DNA of 64,000 bases. Source: an uncultured delta proteobacterium. Its GTDB lineage: Bacteria > Myxococcota > Myxococcia > Myxococcales > 40CM-4-68-19. The translations under genes and the position numbers were made by a program. The DNA is taken from the NCBI GenBank assembly GCA_903911145.1, contig CAIWCD010000002.1, forward strand, positions 1 to 64,000, read 5' to 3'. Of the stretch, positions 19,014 to 28,912 are shown in pieces; position 1 is the stretch's first letter; every line of letters starts with the position of its first letter. The notes beneath the pieces are model-generated. The model worked only from the letters and a program-made list of their open reading frames with translations. It did no database searches and was not told the DNA's origin.

Positions 19014-19625
19014 TCAGCGCGAAGGCGCGCCCAGCTTGGCGAACGCTTCGAGCGTCTTCTCGCCAACGCGCTGATCCCACGCACCGAGGGTCATCGCTGG
19101 CCTCTTGTCCTCGCGATACTTCGTGCTGGTCATCACAACGTCCGCCACCAGCGTCCGCGTCTGGCCGTCGGGAAGCTCGACATCGAATGCGAGCCGCGCG
19201 CCGTCGAGGCTGGGCCCGCGCAGCCCCGCGCAGGTGCTCCGATAGAAATCGAGCATCGCGCCCATGTCGCGATTGTCGAGGTCGAACAGCTGCCCCTCGA
19301 GCGCGACGCGGCGGAACGAGCGCATCCCCAGCGCCGCATCGAGCTGGGCGATCTGGTGGATGCGCCGCAGAGCGAGTTCGGTGAGCGCTTCGCTCGCTTC
19401 GGCTCCTTTCCAGAGTGCCGGATGGATGAAGACCCGGCAGCGCAATCCGATGCGCTGCGCCTGCTCGGACGCATCGCTGTACTCGACGACTTTCGACGAC
19501 AACGGCCTGGGCGTCTCCAGTTTCTGCCCGGTCGCAAGCACGTCTTTCAACGCCTCGGTGTAGCGCTGCCCGGTCTCGTCCTGGCGCGCGCGAACGCGCT
19601 TCTTCAGATCCTTCTTCTTGGTCAT
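19014..19625 (-). CDS. Hypothetical protein
   Basis: MTKKKDLKKRVRARQDETGQRYTEALKDVLATG...; 203 aa, start chosen at 19625. Confidence 0.65.
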   Translation of the reverse strand: MTKKKDLKKRVRARQDETGQRYTEALKDVLATGQKLETPRPLSSKVVEYSDASEQAQRIGLRCRVFIHPALWKGAEASEALTELALRRIHQIAQLDAALGMRSFRRVALEGQLFDLDNRDMGAMLDFYRSTCAGLRGPSLDGARLAFDVELPDGQTRTLVADVVMTSTKYREDKRPAMTLGAWDQRVGEKTLEAFAKLGAPSR

Positions 19626-19849
19626 GGCCTCACTCCGCAGATCGGCTCGCTTGTGGTCCCATGCACCGCGAGCCGCGACGAAGGTGGCTTGTGCGGCAAA
19701 AGCGACTTCTCGTGCCCGAGGAGAGGACTCCCCTTCGCCCTCGTGTTGAGCCGGGCATGGGCCGGCCTGGGGAGGGCTGCGCGTGAGCGACGCGTGAGGG
19801 AACGATACGAGGCGTTCGCGACGGACGTCAACGAGGCGTCGCGCGCAAC

Positions 19850-19883
19850 GAAAAGGCCCGCCTCGATCGCTCGAGACGGGCCT
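19850..19883 (-). terminator. Rho-independent terminator of the Ig-repeat lipoprotein gene
   Basis: aggcccgcctcga tcgc tcgagacgggcct stem (one wobble); on the minus strand followed by TTTT. Confidence 0.8.
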
Positions 19884-19919
19884 CTCCTTCATTCAGCGAA
19901 GCGGCGCTGTCGTTGTGGC

Positions 19920-22574
19920 TCAGGGCCCCAGGGTGCTGAACGAGCTCTGCCTCGTCGACTGCTCGAGTTGGCCCACCTGCACCGAGACCTGCAGCCAGTA
20001 CGTCGTGCCGCTCGCGAGGGCCGAGCCCTGGCCATCCGAGTTGTAGCCGAGGCTGGTGGTGCCGCTGGGGATGTCCTTGATGTACCACTGCGTGTTGCCG
20101 TTCGAGTCGTTGACCTGCAGTTGGTAGGTGTACGAGCTCGGGGCCGGGCTGGGAGCGGTCCAGCTGATGGTCGGGATCGCCGTGTTGATCACTTCGCCGT
20201 TGGCAGGTGAGACGCCGGTCACGAGCGCGACCGCCGCAGGCAGCGGGGCCGACAAGATGGTGCTCGTGCCATCAGCGAAGCCGACCTCGAAGTCGTAGGT
20301 CGTACCGGTGATCGGCGTCCCGGCGAGCCGCAGCTGCGTCTGCCACGTCGCCTGTCCGCTGCCTCCATTGCCTCCGTTGTTGAGGCTGAGGCCAACGTCG
20401 GTCGGGACCACGCCGTCGCCCGAGAGGAGCTCGACGGTATTGATCATCTTGGTTCCCTCGACGACGACGGCCCCGTAGTTGACGTTGGAGTTGAAGTTAC
20501 CGTTGCCGTCGTAGCTGCCGTAGTTGTTGACGGCCATCTCGAGCATCGCAACCGACTGGCCGCCGAGCGACAGATCAACGCCGGTGACGGCAGCGCCCGA
20601 GACAGTGAACTGGGGCCCGGTACTCGAGTTGAGGTCATTCGGAAGGTTCGGGTTGAGGTAGCCGAGGTCATCGGGATCATCGAACGCGACGAGCTGGTAG
20701 GTCCCGTCCGGAACTCCGGTGAGCGAGTAGGCCTGCGCGGTGGTGGTCTGCTCGGTGTGCGCGAACGCGACCGGACCGCCTCCGCCGCTGATCGCCACGA
20801 CGTAGAGCGAGCCCGTGTTGGCGAAGCTCGAATCGGTGATGGTGCCGGAAACGGTGTGGCCGGTCGTCGCTGCATTGATCGTGACCGGGCCGAGATCGGC
20901 CGAGAAGTCTCCATCCACGCCGTTGAGGACGCCGCGATAACGGAAGCAGTAGCCGGTGCCGTTGGTCAGCGCGTTGGCGCCACCGAACATTCCGATGTTC
21001 ATCAGCCACGAGGGAGAGGTGATGAAGACCGCGCCGTTCTCGCTCGCGCTCGAGCAGTCGGTCGCCTGCGCCGCGACCGGACGCGCCTCGATGACGTAGT
21101 GATCGACGATGATGCCGCTCTGGTTGGAGAGGCCATTCCAACCGACCAGAGCCGAGCTGTCCGCAGGCATGACGAAGTTCATCGGTTGGCTCGGCGTCGG
21201 AACCGCGGGCACGATCGGATCGACAAGCGTGACATTGAAGTTCCTGACGCTCCCGAGCGTCGAGTAGCTGCCGCCGTCCGTCCCGATCGGATCCACAGCG
21301 GCCAGGGGAATAACCGTCTCGCCGGTCGTCTCCATCCACGCAGTCAGCTCGAGCAGCGAGCCGTTGTTCGGGTAGGCGGTGACTCCGCGCAGCGTGTAGC
21401 TGCCGGTGCCGCCGTCGAGAGCGAGGCTGGTGCCGCCAACGATGCTGCCGCCGCCGCAGTTGCTGCACGTCTCCAGCAACGAGACGTAGACCCGTCCGGA
21501 CTTCGAGCCCGCGTACGTGATCGTTCCGGAGACGGAGATCGAGACGGTGATCTCGACGCCGGCGGTGGCCGTCCCATCCGCCACGCTCGTCGCAACGAGG
21601 TGATAGACGCCGCTGTGGTTGGGCGCGGTGAACAGGCCTGACGCGTCGACCGAGGCGCCCTCGCCGGTCTCAAGCACCGACCAGGTCACCGCGTGATTCG
21701 TGGCGCCCGTCACGGTCGCCGAGAACTGGTGCGTCGCGCCCGGATCCATCGCGTAGCTCGCCGGCGAGATGCTCACGACGACGGGTACCGTCACCGCCGC
21801 AGTCGCGAACCGCCGGGGATCGGCGGCGCTCGTCGCGACGACGTGAAAGAGTCCAGCGAGGGGAGGAGCGACGTACGCGCCCGACGAACTGACCGAACCG
21901 CCCGTGAGCTCGGTCACCGTCCAGACCACCGAGGCGTTCGTGGTGCCAACGACCGAGGCAGTGAACTGCTGCGTGCCGAGCGCCGGGAGCGCGACGGACG
22001 TGGGGTCGATGGTGATCGAGACGAGGTCGACGACCACCGCCACCGTCGCGCTCTGCGTAGGATCGGCCACGCTGGTCGCAACGACATGATACGTGCCGCC
22101 CGTCGCAGGCGCGGTGTAGACGCCCGCGCTGGTCACGCTTCCCCCACTGGTCTCTGTGACCGACCAGGTGACGGCGGTGTTGCTCGACCCGGTCACGGTC
22201 GCGGTGAACGACTGCGTTGCGCCAGTGATCAGCGTCGCGGTCGTCGGAGCGATCGTGACGGTGACATCGAGAGTCACTGTGACCACGGCGGTCGCGCTCT
22301 TCGTCGCATCGGCCACGCTGGTCGCGACGACATGGAATGTGCCCGCGGTTGAAGGCGCGGTGTAGCTGCCGGTGCCATCGATCGCACCGCCCGCAGCCTC
22401 GGTCACACTCCACACCACGGCTGTGTTCGTCGCTCCAGTCACGGTCGCCGCGAAGGCCTGGACCTGACCGGGGTGAAGAGCCGCCGTCGTCGGGTTGATG
22501 GCGACGGAGATGGTAGCGGGAGTGGTGCTGCACGCAACGCAGGCGAATGCTGCGGCGAGAAGAAGACGGCGCAT
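19920..22574 (-). CDS. Secreted lipoprotein with Ig-like repeats
   Basis: MRRLLLAAAFACVACS lipobox; about four ~84-aa repeats IxPTxxxLxxGxxQxFxATVTGxxNxAVxWSVTExxGGxxxxxGxYTAPxxxGTxHVVATSVADxTxSATA. Confidence 0.85.
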   Translation of the reverse strand: MRRLLLAAAFACVACSTTPATISVAINPTTAALHPGQVQAFAATVTGATNTAVVWSVTEAAGGAIDGTGSYTAPSTAGTFHVVATSVADATKSATAVVTVTLDVTVTIAPTTATLITGATQSFTATVTGSSNTAVTWSVTETSGGSVTSAGVYTAPATGGTYHVVATSVADPTQSATVAVVVDLVSITIDPTSVALPALGTQQFTASVVGTTNASVVWTVTELTGGSVSSSGAYVAPPLAGLFHVVATSAADPRRFATAAVTVPVVVSISPASYAMDPGATHQFSATVTGATNHAVTWSVLETGEGASVDASGLFTAPNHSGVYHLVATSVADGTATAGVEITVSISVSGTITYAGSKSGRVYVSLLETCSNCGGGSIVGGTSLALDGGTGSYTLRGVTAYPNNGSLLELTAWMETTGETVIPLAAVDPIGTDGGSYSTLGSVRNFNVTLVDPIVPAVPTPSQPMNFVMPADSSALVGWNGLSNQSGIIVDHYVIEARPVAAQATDCSSASENGAVFITSPSWLMNIGMFGGANALTNGTGYCFRYRGVLNGVDGDFSADLGPVTINAATTGHTVSGTITDSSFANTGSLYVVAISGGGGPVAFAHTEQTTTAQAYSLTGVPDGTYQLVAFDDPDDLGYLNPNLPNDLNSSTGPQFTVSGAAVTGVDLSLGGQSVAMLEMAVNNYGSYDGNGNFNSNVNYGAVVVEGTKMINTVELLSGDGVVPTDVGLSLNNGGNGGSGQATWQTQLRLAGTPITGTTYDFEVGFADGTSTILSAPLPAAVALVTGVSPANGEVINTAIPTISWTAPSPAPSSYTYQLQVNDSNGNTQWYIKDIPSGTTSLGYNSDGQGSALASGTTYWLQVSVQVGQLEQSTRQSSFSTLGP

Positions 22575-22769
22575 CGAGACTGCTCCTTGTGAAGAGTGAA
22601 GCGACGGATCGGGGACCCGTTCAGCGAACGCACCGTAGAGCAAACCGCGCTGCAGAAGGGTGGAAGGCAACATCGAAATGAATCGGCGGGTACGTCTCGC
22701 TTTGAGACCGATCGGTCCAAAACGAGTCGGTCTCATCGTCCGCGCCTCTGTTCCTCGAGCGGGGAGGCG

Positions 22770-23486
22770 ATGGCACGCGAGCTGCTCTGTGCTCTGCGCA
22801 TGCAAGGACGCGAACGGATCTTGTCGGAAGGCGCGGGCATGCTCTCCGAAGAGGAGCTGCTCTCGGTGCTCGTCGGCAGCGGCACGCGCGAGCATCCGGT
22901 CGGAGAGGTGGCCGCGCGCCTGATGCGCCGTGGTCTCGTCGGTTTGCGTCGCGCCGGCTACGCGTCGCTCGTTGAAACGCCGGGCGTGGGCGAGGCGCAG
23001 GCCTGCCGCGTGCTGGCCGCTCTCGAGTTGGGACGACGCGCTGTCTCGGTCGCGCCAGGCGAGCCGCGGCGTCTCTGGAATGCGGGCGAGGTCGCGCGGC
23101 GTCTCTTTCCGCGTCTCGCATTTCTCTCGCGCGAGGAGTTCTGGGTGCTTCTGCTCAATGCGCGTCTCGAGGAGATGCGTGCGGTGCGCATCAGCCTCGG
23201 TGGACTCACGCACTGCTCGGTGCTCCCGCGCGAGGCGCTCGCGCCCGCGCTCATTCACTCAGCTCCCGTCGTGATCTTCGCGCACAACCATCCCTCCGGA
23301 GATCCCGCGCCGTCAGGGGAAGACCAGCGCCTGCAGATGCTGCTCGACGAGTCGGCGCGGATGCTCGGAATTCGCGTGGCCGATCACGTCGTGCTCGCGG
23401 AGCGCGGCATGCACAGCCTGCGCGAGGGCCTCTTGCCACCGCCCGAACGCAACAACGACCACGAGGATGAAGATGACTGCTGGTGA
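22770..23486 (+). CDS. radC: RadC family protein (JAB/MPN metalloprotease fold)
   Basis: ALRMQGRERILSEGAGMLSEEELLSVLVGSGT...FAHNHPSGDPAPSGEDQRLQ...LGIRVADHVVLAE. Confidence 0.93.
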   Translation: MARELLCALRMQGRERILSEGAGMLSEEELLSVLVGSGTREHPVGEVAARLMRRGLVGLRRAGYASLVETPGVGEAQACRVLAALELGRRAVSVAPGEPRRLWNAGEVARRLFPRLAFLSREEFWVLLLNARLEEMRAVRISLGGLTHCSVLPREALAPALIHSAPVVIFAHNHPSGDPAPSGEDQRLQMLLDESARMLGIRVADHVVLAERGMHSLREGLLPPPERNNDHEDEDDCW

Positions 23487-25908
23487 TCGAGTCGCGGATC
23501 TCGATGAGGTAGAGATGCCGGCGATGCCTCCGCCTCCGCCATCCGCGCCGCCTGTCCCAATGGCGCCCGCCGATCTGAACGCCGCGCTCCTGCGCCACTT
23601 CGGCCACGATCGCTTCCGGCCCGGACAGGAAGCGATTGTGCGCTCGGTCTTGAGCGGCCAGCCGACCATCGCGATCCTCCCAACAGGCGGAGGCAAGAGT
23701 CTCTGCTACCAGCTGCCCGCGCTGCTCCTGCCGGGCACGACTGTCGTCGCGTCGCCGCTGGTGGCGCTGATGAAGGATCAGGTCGACCAACTCAACGCGC
23801 GCGGTGTCGCTGCGACGTTCATCAACAGCTCGATCGGCGAGAGCGAACGGCAGGAGAGGCAAGCGAAGCTGCGCCGTGGCGAGTGGAAGATCGTCTACGT
23901 CGCGCCAGAGCGATTCCGCTCGTCGTCCTTTCTCTCGGCGCTTTCGCAGCAGCGAATTCCTCTGCTCGCCGTCGATGAGGCCCACTGCATCTCGTCGTGG
24001 GGTCACGACTTCCGTCCCGACTATGCGCGTCTGCAGGAGGCGCGCGCGGTCATCCAGGCCGAGCGCGTGCTGGCCTTGACCGCGACGGCGACGGCAGAGG
24101 TGCGCGCAGACATCGCGAAAGCGCTGGGGCTCGCGGACCCGCGCGTCTTCGTCGCCGGATTCGATCGACCGAATCTCTTCCTCGAATCGGTCCGCGCGAG
24201 TGGAGACAACGACAAGCTCGCGCGACTGGCCGCGCTTGCCCGAACCGGCGGACCGGGGCTCGTCTATGCAGCGACGCGGCGCAACGTCGAGAAGATCGTC
24301 GCGGCGCTGCGGGCACGCGGCCTCGATGCGATCGGCTACCACGCAGGCATGAACGACGACGCTCGCTCGGCCGCACAGGATCGCTTCCTGCGCGACGGCT
24401 GCGATGTGATCGTCGCGACCAACGCGTTCGGAATGGGCGTCGACAAGCCGAACATCCGCTACGTCGTCCACTTCGATGTCCCGCGCACAGTGGAGGCCTG
24501 GTACCAGGAGATCGGACGCGCGGGCCGAGATGGGAACGAGAGCACAGCGCTGCTCCTCTTCAACTTCGCTGACGTGATGCTCCAGCGGCGGCTCATCGAT
24601 GGTGCGCGCGCATCAGAAGACGTTGTCCGCGCAGCACTCGCTGGAGCGCGGAGACTGCGCTCGGGCTCCATTGACGCGCTTGCCCGCACGACCGGACTTT
24701 CGCCGCAGGAGCTGCAACCCGCGTTGCGCGTGCTCGAGAGCGCGGGCCTTCTCGAGCGCGGATTTGCGAGAGGAGATGGCGCCGAGTTCTCCGTCGCGAA
24801 CAACAACGGCCCAGACTCCGACGATCTCGGGATCGACTTCGCGATGCTCGAGAAGCGCGTGATGCGCGAGCGGCGGATGCTCGATCGAATGGTGCGCCTC
24901 GTCGACTCGAACGGCTGCCGTCGCCACGAACTGCTGCGCTACTTCGGAGATCCGGAGGCGCCGGCGAAGTGCACTGCTTGCGACAACTGCGTCGGCCCTC
25001 GCGCACCTGCGCCCAATGCGAGCGACACGCGCGATCGCACCTCGGGAAAGAGCCGCACGCGGAGAGACGAGAGTGGCAGCGAGTCAACGTCGCGCAGCAA
25101 GCGGAGCGCCGATCGCGCAGCCGCTCCCGAAAACGAAGAGCCGGTCGATGCCGAGCTGTTCGCCGCGCTGCGCGCTCTGCGCACCGAGCTTGCCCGCGCA
25201 GCCGAGACGCCGCCGTACGTGATCTTCCACGACGCCACTCTGCGCGCCCTCTGCCGCGAACGTCCGCTCACGAAGGAGTCGTTCCTCGCAGTCAAAGGCG
25301 CAGGTCCGGCGCGCTGGGAGCGCTACGGAGAGAAGGTGCTCGACGTGATTCGTCGCGCATCGCCTGCACCATCGGGCAATCCGCTCGTCGCAACGCCAGC
25401 CTCGCGCCCACCCGCACCGGCTCCGCCGATCCGACGTGAAGCCGGATCGCCGCACTCGCAGTCACGCCTGGAGCCTCGACGCGAAAGCTCCGCGCAAGGG
25501 GCGCCTCGAACTGCTCCTCCACGCGCCAGTGAAGCGATGCCCGGCTGGCTCGCTGCGGTACCTGCGTTCAGCGCGGACGGATACGACGGGCGAACAGCGG
25601 GAGGTGGCGATGAGCATCTCGCCGTGCGCGGAACTCCGCTCTCCGCGCGGCTTCTGACGCTCTCGCAAAGCGGGCGCACACTGGCAGAGATTGCCGACCA
25701 GCTCTCGACAGAGCCTGCCGAGATTGCATCGGAGCTGGCCGCGATCGCCTCTCGCGGAACAGCGCTCGACATCGCGAAGCTCCTCGGCGCCGAGCGCTAT
25801 GCAGCCATCCGCGCATCTTCGGCGGGCGCAGACGGCGATCTCGTCGCCATCCGCCGCCGACTGAACTTCCCGGCGACGATCGGAGAGATCCGCCTCGCCT
25901 TGATGTGA
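23467..25908 (+). CDS. recQ: ATP-dependent DNA helicase RecQ
   Basis: FGHDRFRPGQEAIV, LPTGGGKSLCYQLPAL, DEAHCISSWGHDFRPDY, GRAGRDG, Cys zinc site and C-terminal HRDC/HTH-like regions. Confidence 0.95.
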   Translation: MKMTAGDRVADLDEVEMPAMPPPPPSAPPVPMAPADLNAALLRHFGHDRFRPGQEAIVRSVLSGQPTIAILPTGGGKSLCYQLPALLLPGTTVVASPLVALMKDQVDQLNARGVAATFINSSIGESERQERQAKLRRGEWKIVYVAPERFRSSSFLSALSQQRIPLLAVDEAHCISSWGHDFRPDYARLQEARAVIQAERVLALTATATAEVRADIAKALGLADPRVFVAGFDRPNLFLESVRASGDNDKLARLAALARTGGPGLVYAATRRNVEKIVAALRARGLDAIGYHAGMNDDARSAAQDRFLRDGCDVIVATNAFGMGVDKPNIRYVVHFDVPRTVEAWYQEIGRAGRDGNESTALLLFNFADVMLQRRLIDGARASEDVVRAALAGARRLRSGSIDALARTTGLSPQELQPALRVLESAGLLERGFARGDGAEFSVANNNGPDSDDLGIDFAMLEKRVMRERRMLDRMVRLVDSNGCRRHELLRYFGDPEAPAKCTACDNCVGPRAPAPNASDTRDRTSGKSRTRRDESGSESTSRSKRSADRAAAPENEEPVDAELFAALRALRTELARAAETPPYVIFHDATLRALCRERPLTKESFLAVKGAGPARWERYGEKVLDVIRRASPAPSGNPLVATPASRPPAPAPPIRREAGSPHSQSRLEPRRESSAQGAPRTAPPRASEAMPGWLAAVPAFSADGYDGRTAGGGDEHLAVRGTPLSARLLTLSQSGRTLAEIADQLSTEPAEIASELAAIASRGTALDIAKLLGAERYAAIRASSAGADGDLVAIRRRLNFPATIGEIRLALM

Positions 25909-25923
25909 GTTCTTTCTCGAGAC

Positions 25924-26415
25924 CTAGAACGGGATGTCGTCGTCCCCGCCGCCCTTGGCTCCGCCACCTTGGCCGCCGCTCGGGCCGCTGCCGTGGTCGT
26001 CCATTCCCGGAGGAGGCGGACCGAAGTCGTCTGCGCCGCCGCCCTTGCCGCGACCCTGCCCTTGTCCCGCTCCGCGCTCACCACCCGCGAGGAAGAGAAC
26101 CTGGCCGGCGACGATCTCGGTCGTGTACTGCTTGACGCCTTCCTTGTTGTTCCATTCGCGCGTCTGGATCTTGCCCTCGATGTAGACCTGCCGGCCCTTG
26201 GTCAGGTACTCGCCGCACAGCTCGGCGGTCTTGCCCCAGGCGACGATGCGGTGCCACTCGGTGCGCTCCTGCTTGGCGCCCGACTTGTCGGTCCAGGCCT
26301 CGTTGGTCGCGATGGTGAAGTTGGCGACCGCCTGCCCGCCGGGCGTGTAGCGAACCTCCGGATCCTTGCCGAGGTTGCCGATCAGCATCACCTTGTTGAG
26401 CCCGCTGCCTGCCAT
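25924..26415 (-). CDS. ssb: Single-stranded DNA-binding protein
   Basis: [39 protein letters not shown]...[13 protein letters not shown]...C-terminal DDDIPF. Confidence 0.97.
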   Translation of the reverse strand: MAGSGLNKVMLIGNLGKDPEVRYTPGGQAVANFTIATNEAWTDKSGAKQERTEWHRIVAWGKTAELCGEYLTKGRQVYIEGKIQTREWNNKEGVKQYTTEIVAGQVLFLAGGERGAGQGQGRGKGGGADDFGPPPPGMDDHGSGPSGGQGGGAKGGGDDDIPF

Positions 26416-26541
26416 GCGTTCCGCCTTGTCGAAAGGGACGCGCAAGCTAGCACAGGGCTCCGACACGGCAAGCGCGACAGGAGTGGAAGCGGTTCGCGGA
26501 GCCGCTCTGGGTGCGGACCGCGGCTCATTTTGTCTGCTGCG

Positions 26542-28836
26542 CTATCCGCCCGAACCGGTCGCCGGGCTCTCGGTTTCTGCACTCTCGAGGAACGACAGCC
26601 GAGAGCCACGATTTTCGATCAGCTGGACCCAGTGGCGTGCTTCGGAAGCGTCGCTGCCCATTCCCGCAGCGAGCACGAGCAGGTCCTGCGCGAACGCGGA
26701 GTCGTCCATCTCGACGCTGCCGGCTGCGAATCCCGCGCCGATCAGCTCGGCCGCGGCGCGAGATTGCTCGAGCGGAGCGAGCTTGAGAGCAGCGAGCGTC
26801 TCGTCGGGCGAGGCATCGGCGACGTCAGCCAGACCGTCGGCGAGTGCGCGCGCGAGACCACCGCGGGCCGATGTGCAGAGCGCGAGCAGCCGCGCGAACG
26901 CATCGGCGTTTCCCTCGGCGGCGAGATCGAGCAGCGAAGGAATGACCGGCATCGCCAGCTGCGTTGCTCGCGTCGCCCGGCGCAGGCGGGACAGGAGCTC
27001 ACCGCCCGGCGGAAGCGCGTCGAGCAGCGGCCCCGTTCCACTCTCGGCATCGATGCGGAAGAGCGCGTCCGCGGCCATCAGGCGCACCATCGGGTCCCGC
27101 TCGGTGCGCACGGCCGAACGCAGCTGCACCAGGTTCTTCTTGTCGTGCGTAAACGCCATCTGCGCGTAGTTCGCCACGCGCGCCTTCTGCTCGTCGGGCG
27201 GAAGCTCAAGCGCCGTCGAGAGCGCGAGACGGGCCGCGCGATCGGCGGGCCGCTCACCCACCGACGAGAGCAGCGCGCCGACCTTGTCGACACCGGCGAT
27301 CATCGGCGCAAGCTTGCCGGGCCAGTCGTTGGCGATGAGCGAGAAGACGAACGACTCTCCCGAGAGCGTCTGCAGAAAACCCGAGAGCGCGATGGCCTTC
27401 TCCAGCGTGCCCGTCTTGGCGCGCAGACGACCCGCCGCCTCGGTGCCATCCATGCGCAGCCGCAGCGTCCCGTCGCGCCCCGCCACGGGAAGAGACGCCA
27501 CGAACTCCGCCGCGATCGGGAAGCGGCCATAGACGGTCGAGAGCAGCGAGACGAGCTGGTGCGCCGAGAAGCGATTCGAGTCGTTGAGGCCGGAGCCGTT
27601 CTTCAGCTGGTAGCTCCCGCGTGTGAGGCCCAACTCGGCGAGCGCGTCCTGCGTCGCGGTCGAGCCCTTGGCCCACGTCCCCGGCGCGCCCTGCAGCTCG
27701 GCACCGAGCGCCTTGAAGAGCATCTCGGCCATGAAGTTGCTCGAGACCTTGTTCATCTCGCGCACGAGCTCGCCGAGCGACGCGCCATCGTAGGAGCCGA
27801 CGAGCTTCGCGTCGGGCGCCACCGTCCCGCGCTTGACCACACCCGTGACGTGAACGCCGTGCGCGAGCAGCAGCGCCTTGAGCGTCGCGCCGAAATAGAA
27901 GGTCGGATCGGTCACGCGCCGATAGAGGACCATTGCGTCGGAGCCCACGCCGATGCGGCCCGACACGGTCACGCGCGTCTTCTCGCCCGCAGCGATGGTG
28001 TGCGGCACCACCCGCTTGCGCTGGTTGGCGCGCACGGTCTGCACCTTGTTGACCAGCTCGAACGCACCGTGCGCGTCGGGGTCGAGCTGGACGATCGCCT
28101 TCTGGCCCGCCTTCTCCGCCGGCCGCACATAGATGCCGACTGAATTGTGATTCAGCGAGAGCGCACCCACGGGAGCTGCATACGACTTGTCTGACGTCTC
28201 CGTTTCCCAGCCGGGACCCCACGCCTCGTGATCGAACTGCGTGTCGTCGAGGACGAGATCGCCGATCTGCACAAGCCCGCGGTGCGCGAGATCGCGCGCG
28301 AAGGCCTCGAGCCGCTCGGTGGTGATCCCCGGATCGCCTCGGCCCTTCACGTAGAGCGTCTTGGCGTGGCCGTGCGCGTAGGTGTGATCGGCGAGGATGT
28401 CGGTGGTGAAGCGGTACTCGGGCCCGAAGCGCAGGAAAGCCGCCGCGGCCGTGGCCACCTTGGTGTTCGAGGCGGGGTTGAGCAGGTCGTTTTCGTTGCG
28501 CGCGTAGACGAGCTCGTTGTTCGCGAGTGACCGGACCTCGAGAGAGACGTGTCCGGTCGAGAGCGGCGGCGACGCGAGGAGCGCATCGAGCTGCTTGACG
28601 AGGGCCGCGCGATCGGCAGGCGCCTCGGGGAGCGACGCGCTGCTCGGTTGCATCCGGGCCGCGCCTGGCGTGCCCGCGCGCGCTTCGCGTGCCACGAGGA
28701 CCGGCTGCGTGCAGAGGGCGAGACCAGCGAGGATAGCTATGCGGCGGCGGCGAAGGAGTGACACGGGCAGCTTGACCAACTCACGGCGCGCACGAGGGGG
28801 AGAGCAGGCGCGTGGGCGAGATCGTAGCATCGTCAC
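26542..28836 (-). CDS. D-alanyl-D-alanine carboxypeptidase/endopeptidase (PBP4/DacB family) with C-terminal helical extension
   Basis: NPASNTKVATAAAAFLRFGPEYRF (SxxK), KNGSGLNDSNRFSAHQLV, AKTGTLEKAIALSGF (KTG). Confidence 0.9.
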   Translation of the reverse strand: MTMLRSRPRACSPPRARRELVKLPVSLLRRRRIAILAGLALCTQPVLVAREARAGTPGAARMQPSSASLPEAPADRAALVKQLDALLASPPLSTGHVSLEVRSLANNELVYARNENDLLNPASNTKVATAAAAFLRFGPEYRFTTDILADHTYAHGHAKTLYVKGRGDPGITTERLEAFARDLAHRGLVQIGDLVLDDTQFDHEAWGPGWETETSDKSYAAPVGALSLNHNSVGIYVRPAEKAGQKAIVQLDPDAHGAFELVNKVQTVRANQRKRVVPHTIAAGEKTRVTVSGRIGVGSDAMVLYRRVTDPTFYFGATLKALLLAHGVHVTGVVKRGTVAPDAKLVGSYDGASLGELVREMNKVSSNFMAEMLFKALGAELQGAPGTWAKGSTATQDALAELGLTRGSYQLKNGSGLNDSNRFSAHQLVSLLSTVYGRFPIAAEFVASLPVAGRDGTLRLRMDGTEAAGRLRAKTGTLEKAIALSGFLQTLSGESFVFSLIANDWPGKLAPMIAGVDKVGALLSSVGERPADRAARLALSTALELPPDEQKARVANYAQMAFTHDKKNLVQLRSAVRTERDPMVRLMAADALFRIDAESGTGPLLDALPPGGELLSRLRRATRATQLAMPVIPSLLDLAAEGNADAFARLLALCTSARGGLARALADGLADVADASPDETLAALKLAPLEQSRAAAELIGAGFAAGSVEMDDSAFAQDLLVLAAGMGSDASEARHWVQLIENRGSRLSFLESAETESPATGSGG

Positions 28837-28912
28837 CCGACGCCCGCACAGGAAGCGCCGATGCTACTGTCCGCGGCGCAACCCCGCTCGCTTCTCCCGA
28901 GGGATCGCTCTG

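Noticed and set aside
22770-25908. radC-recQ-ssb cluster considered as a defence island
   Set aside because: radC and recQ are ordinary housekeeping-type genes here, ssb is convergent, and no nuclease, toxin or mobile gene accompanies them.
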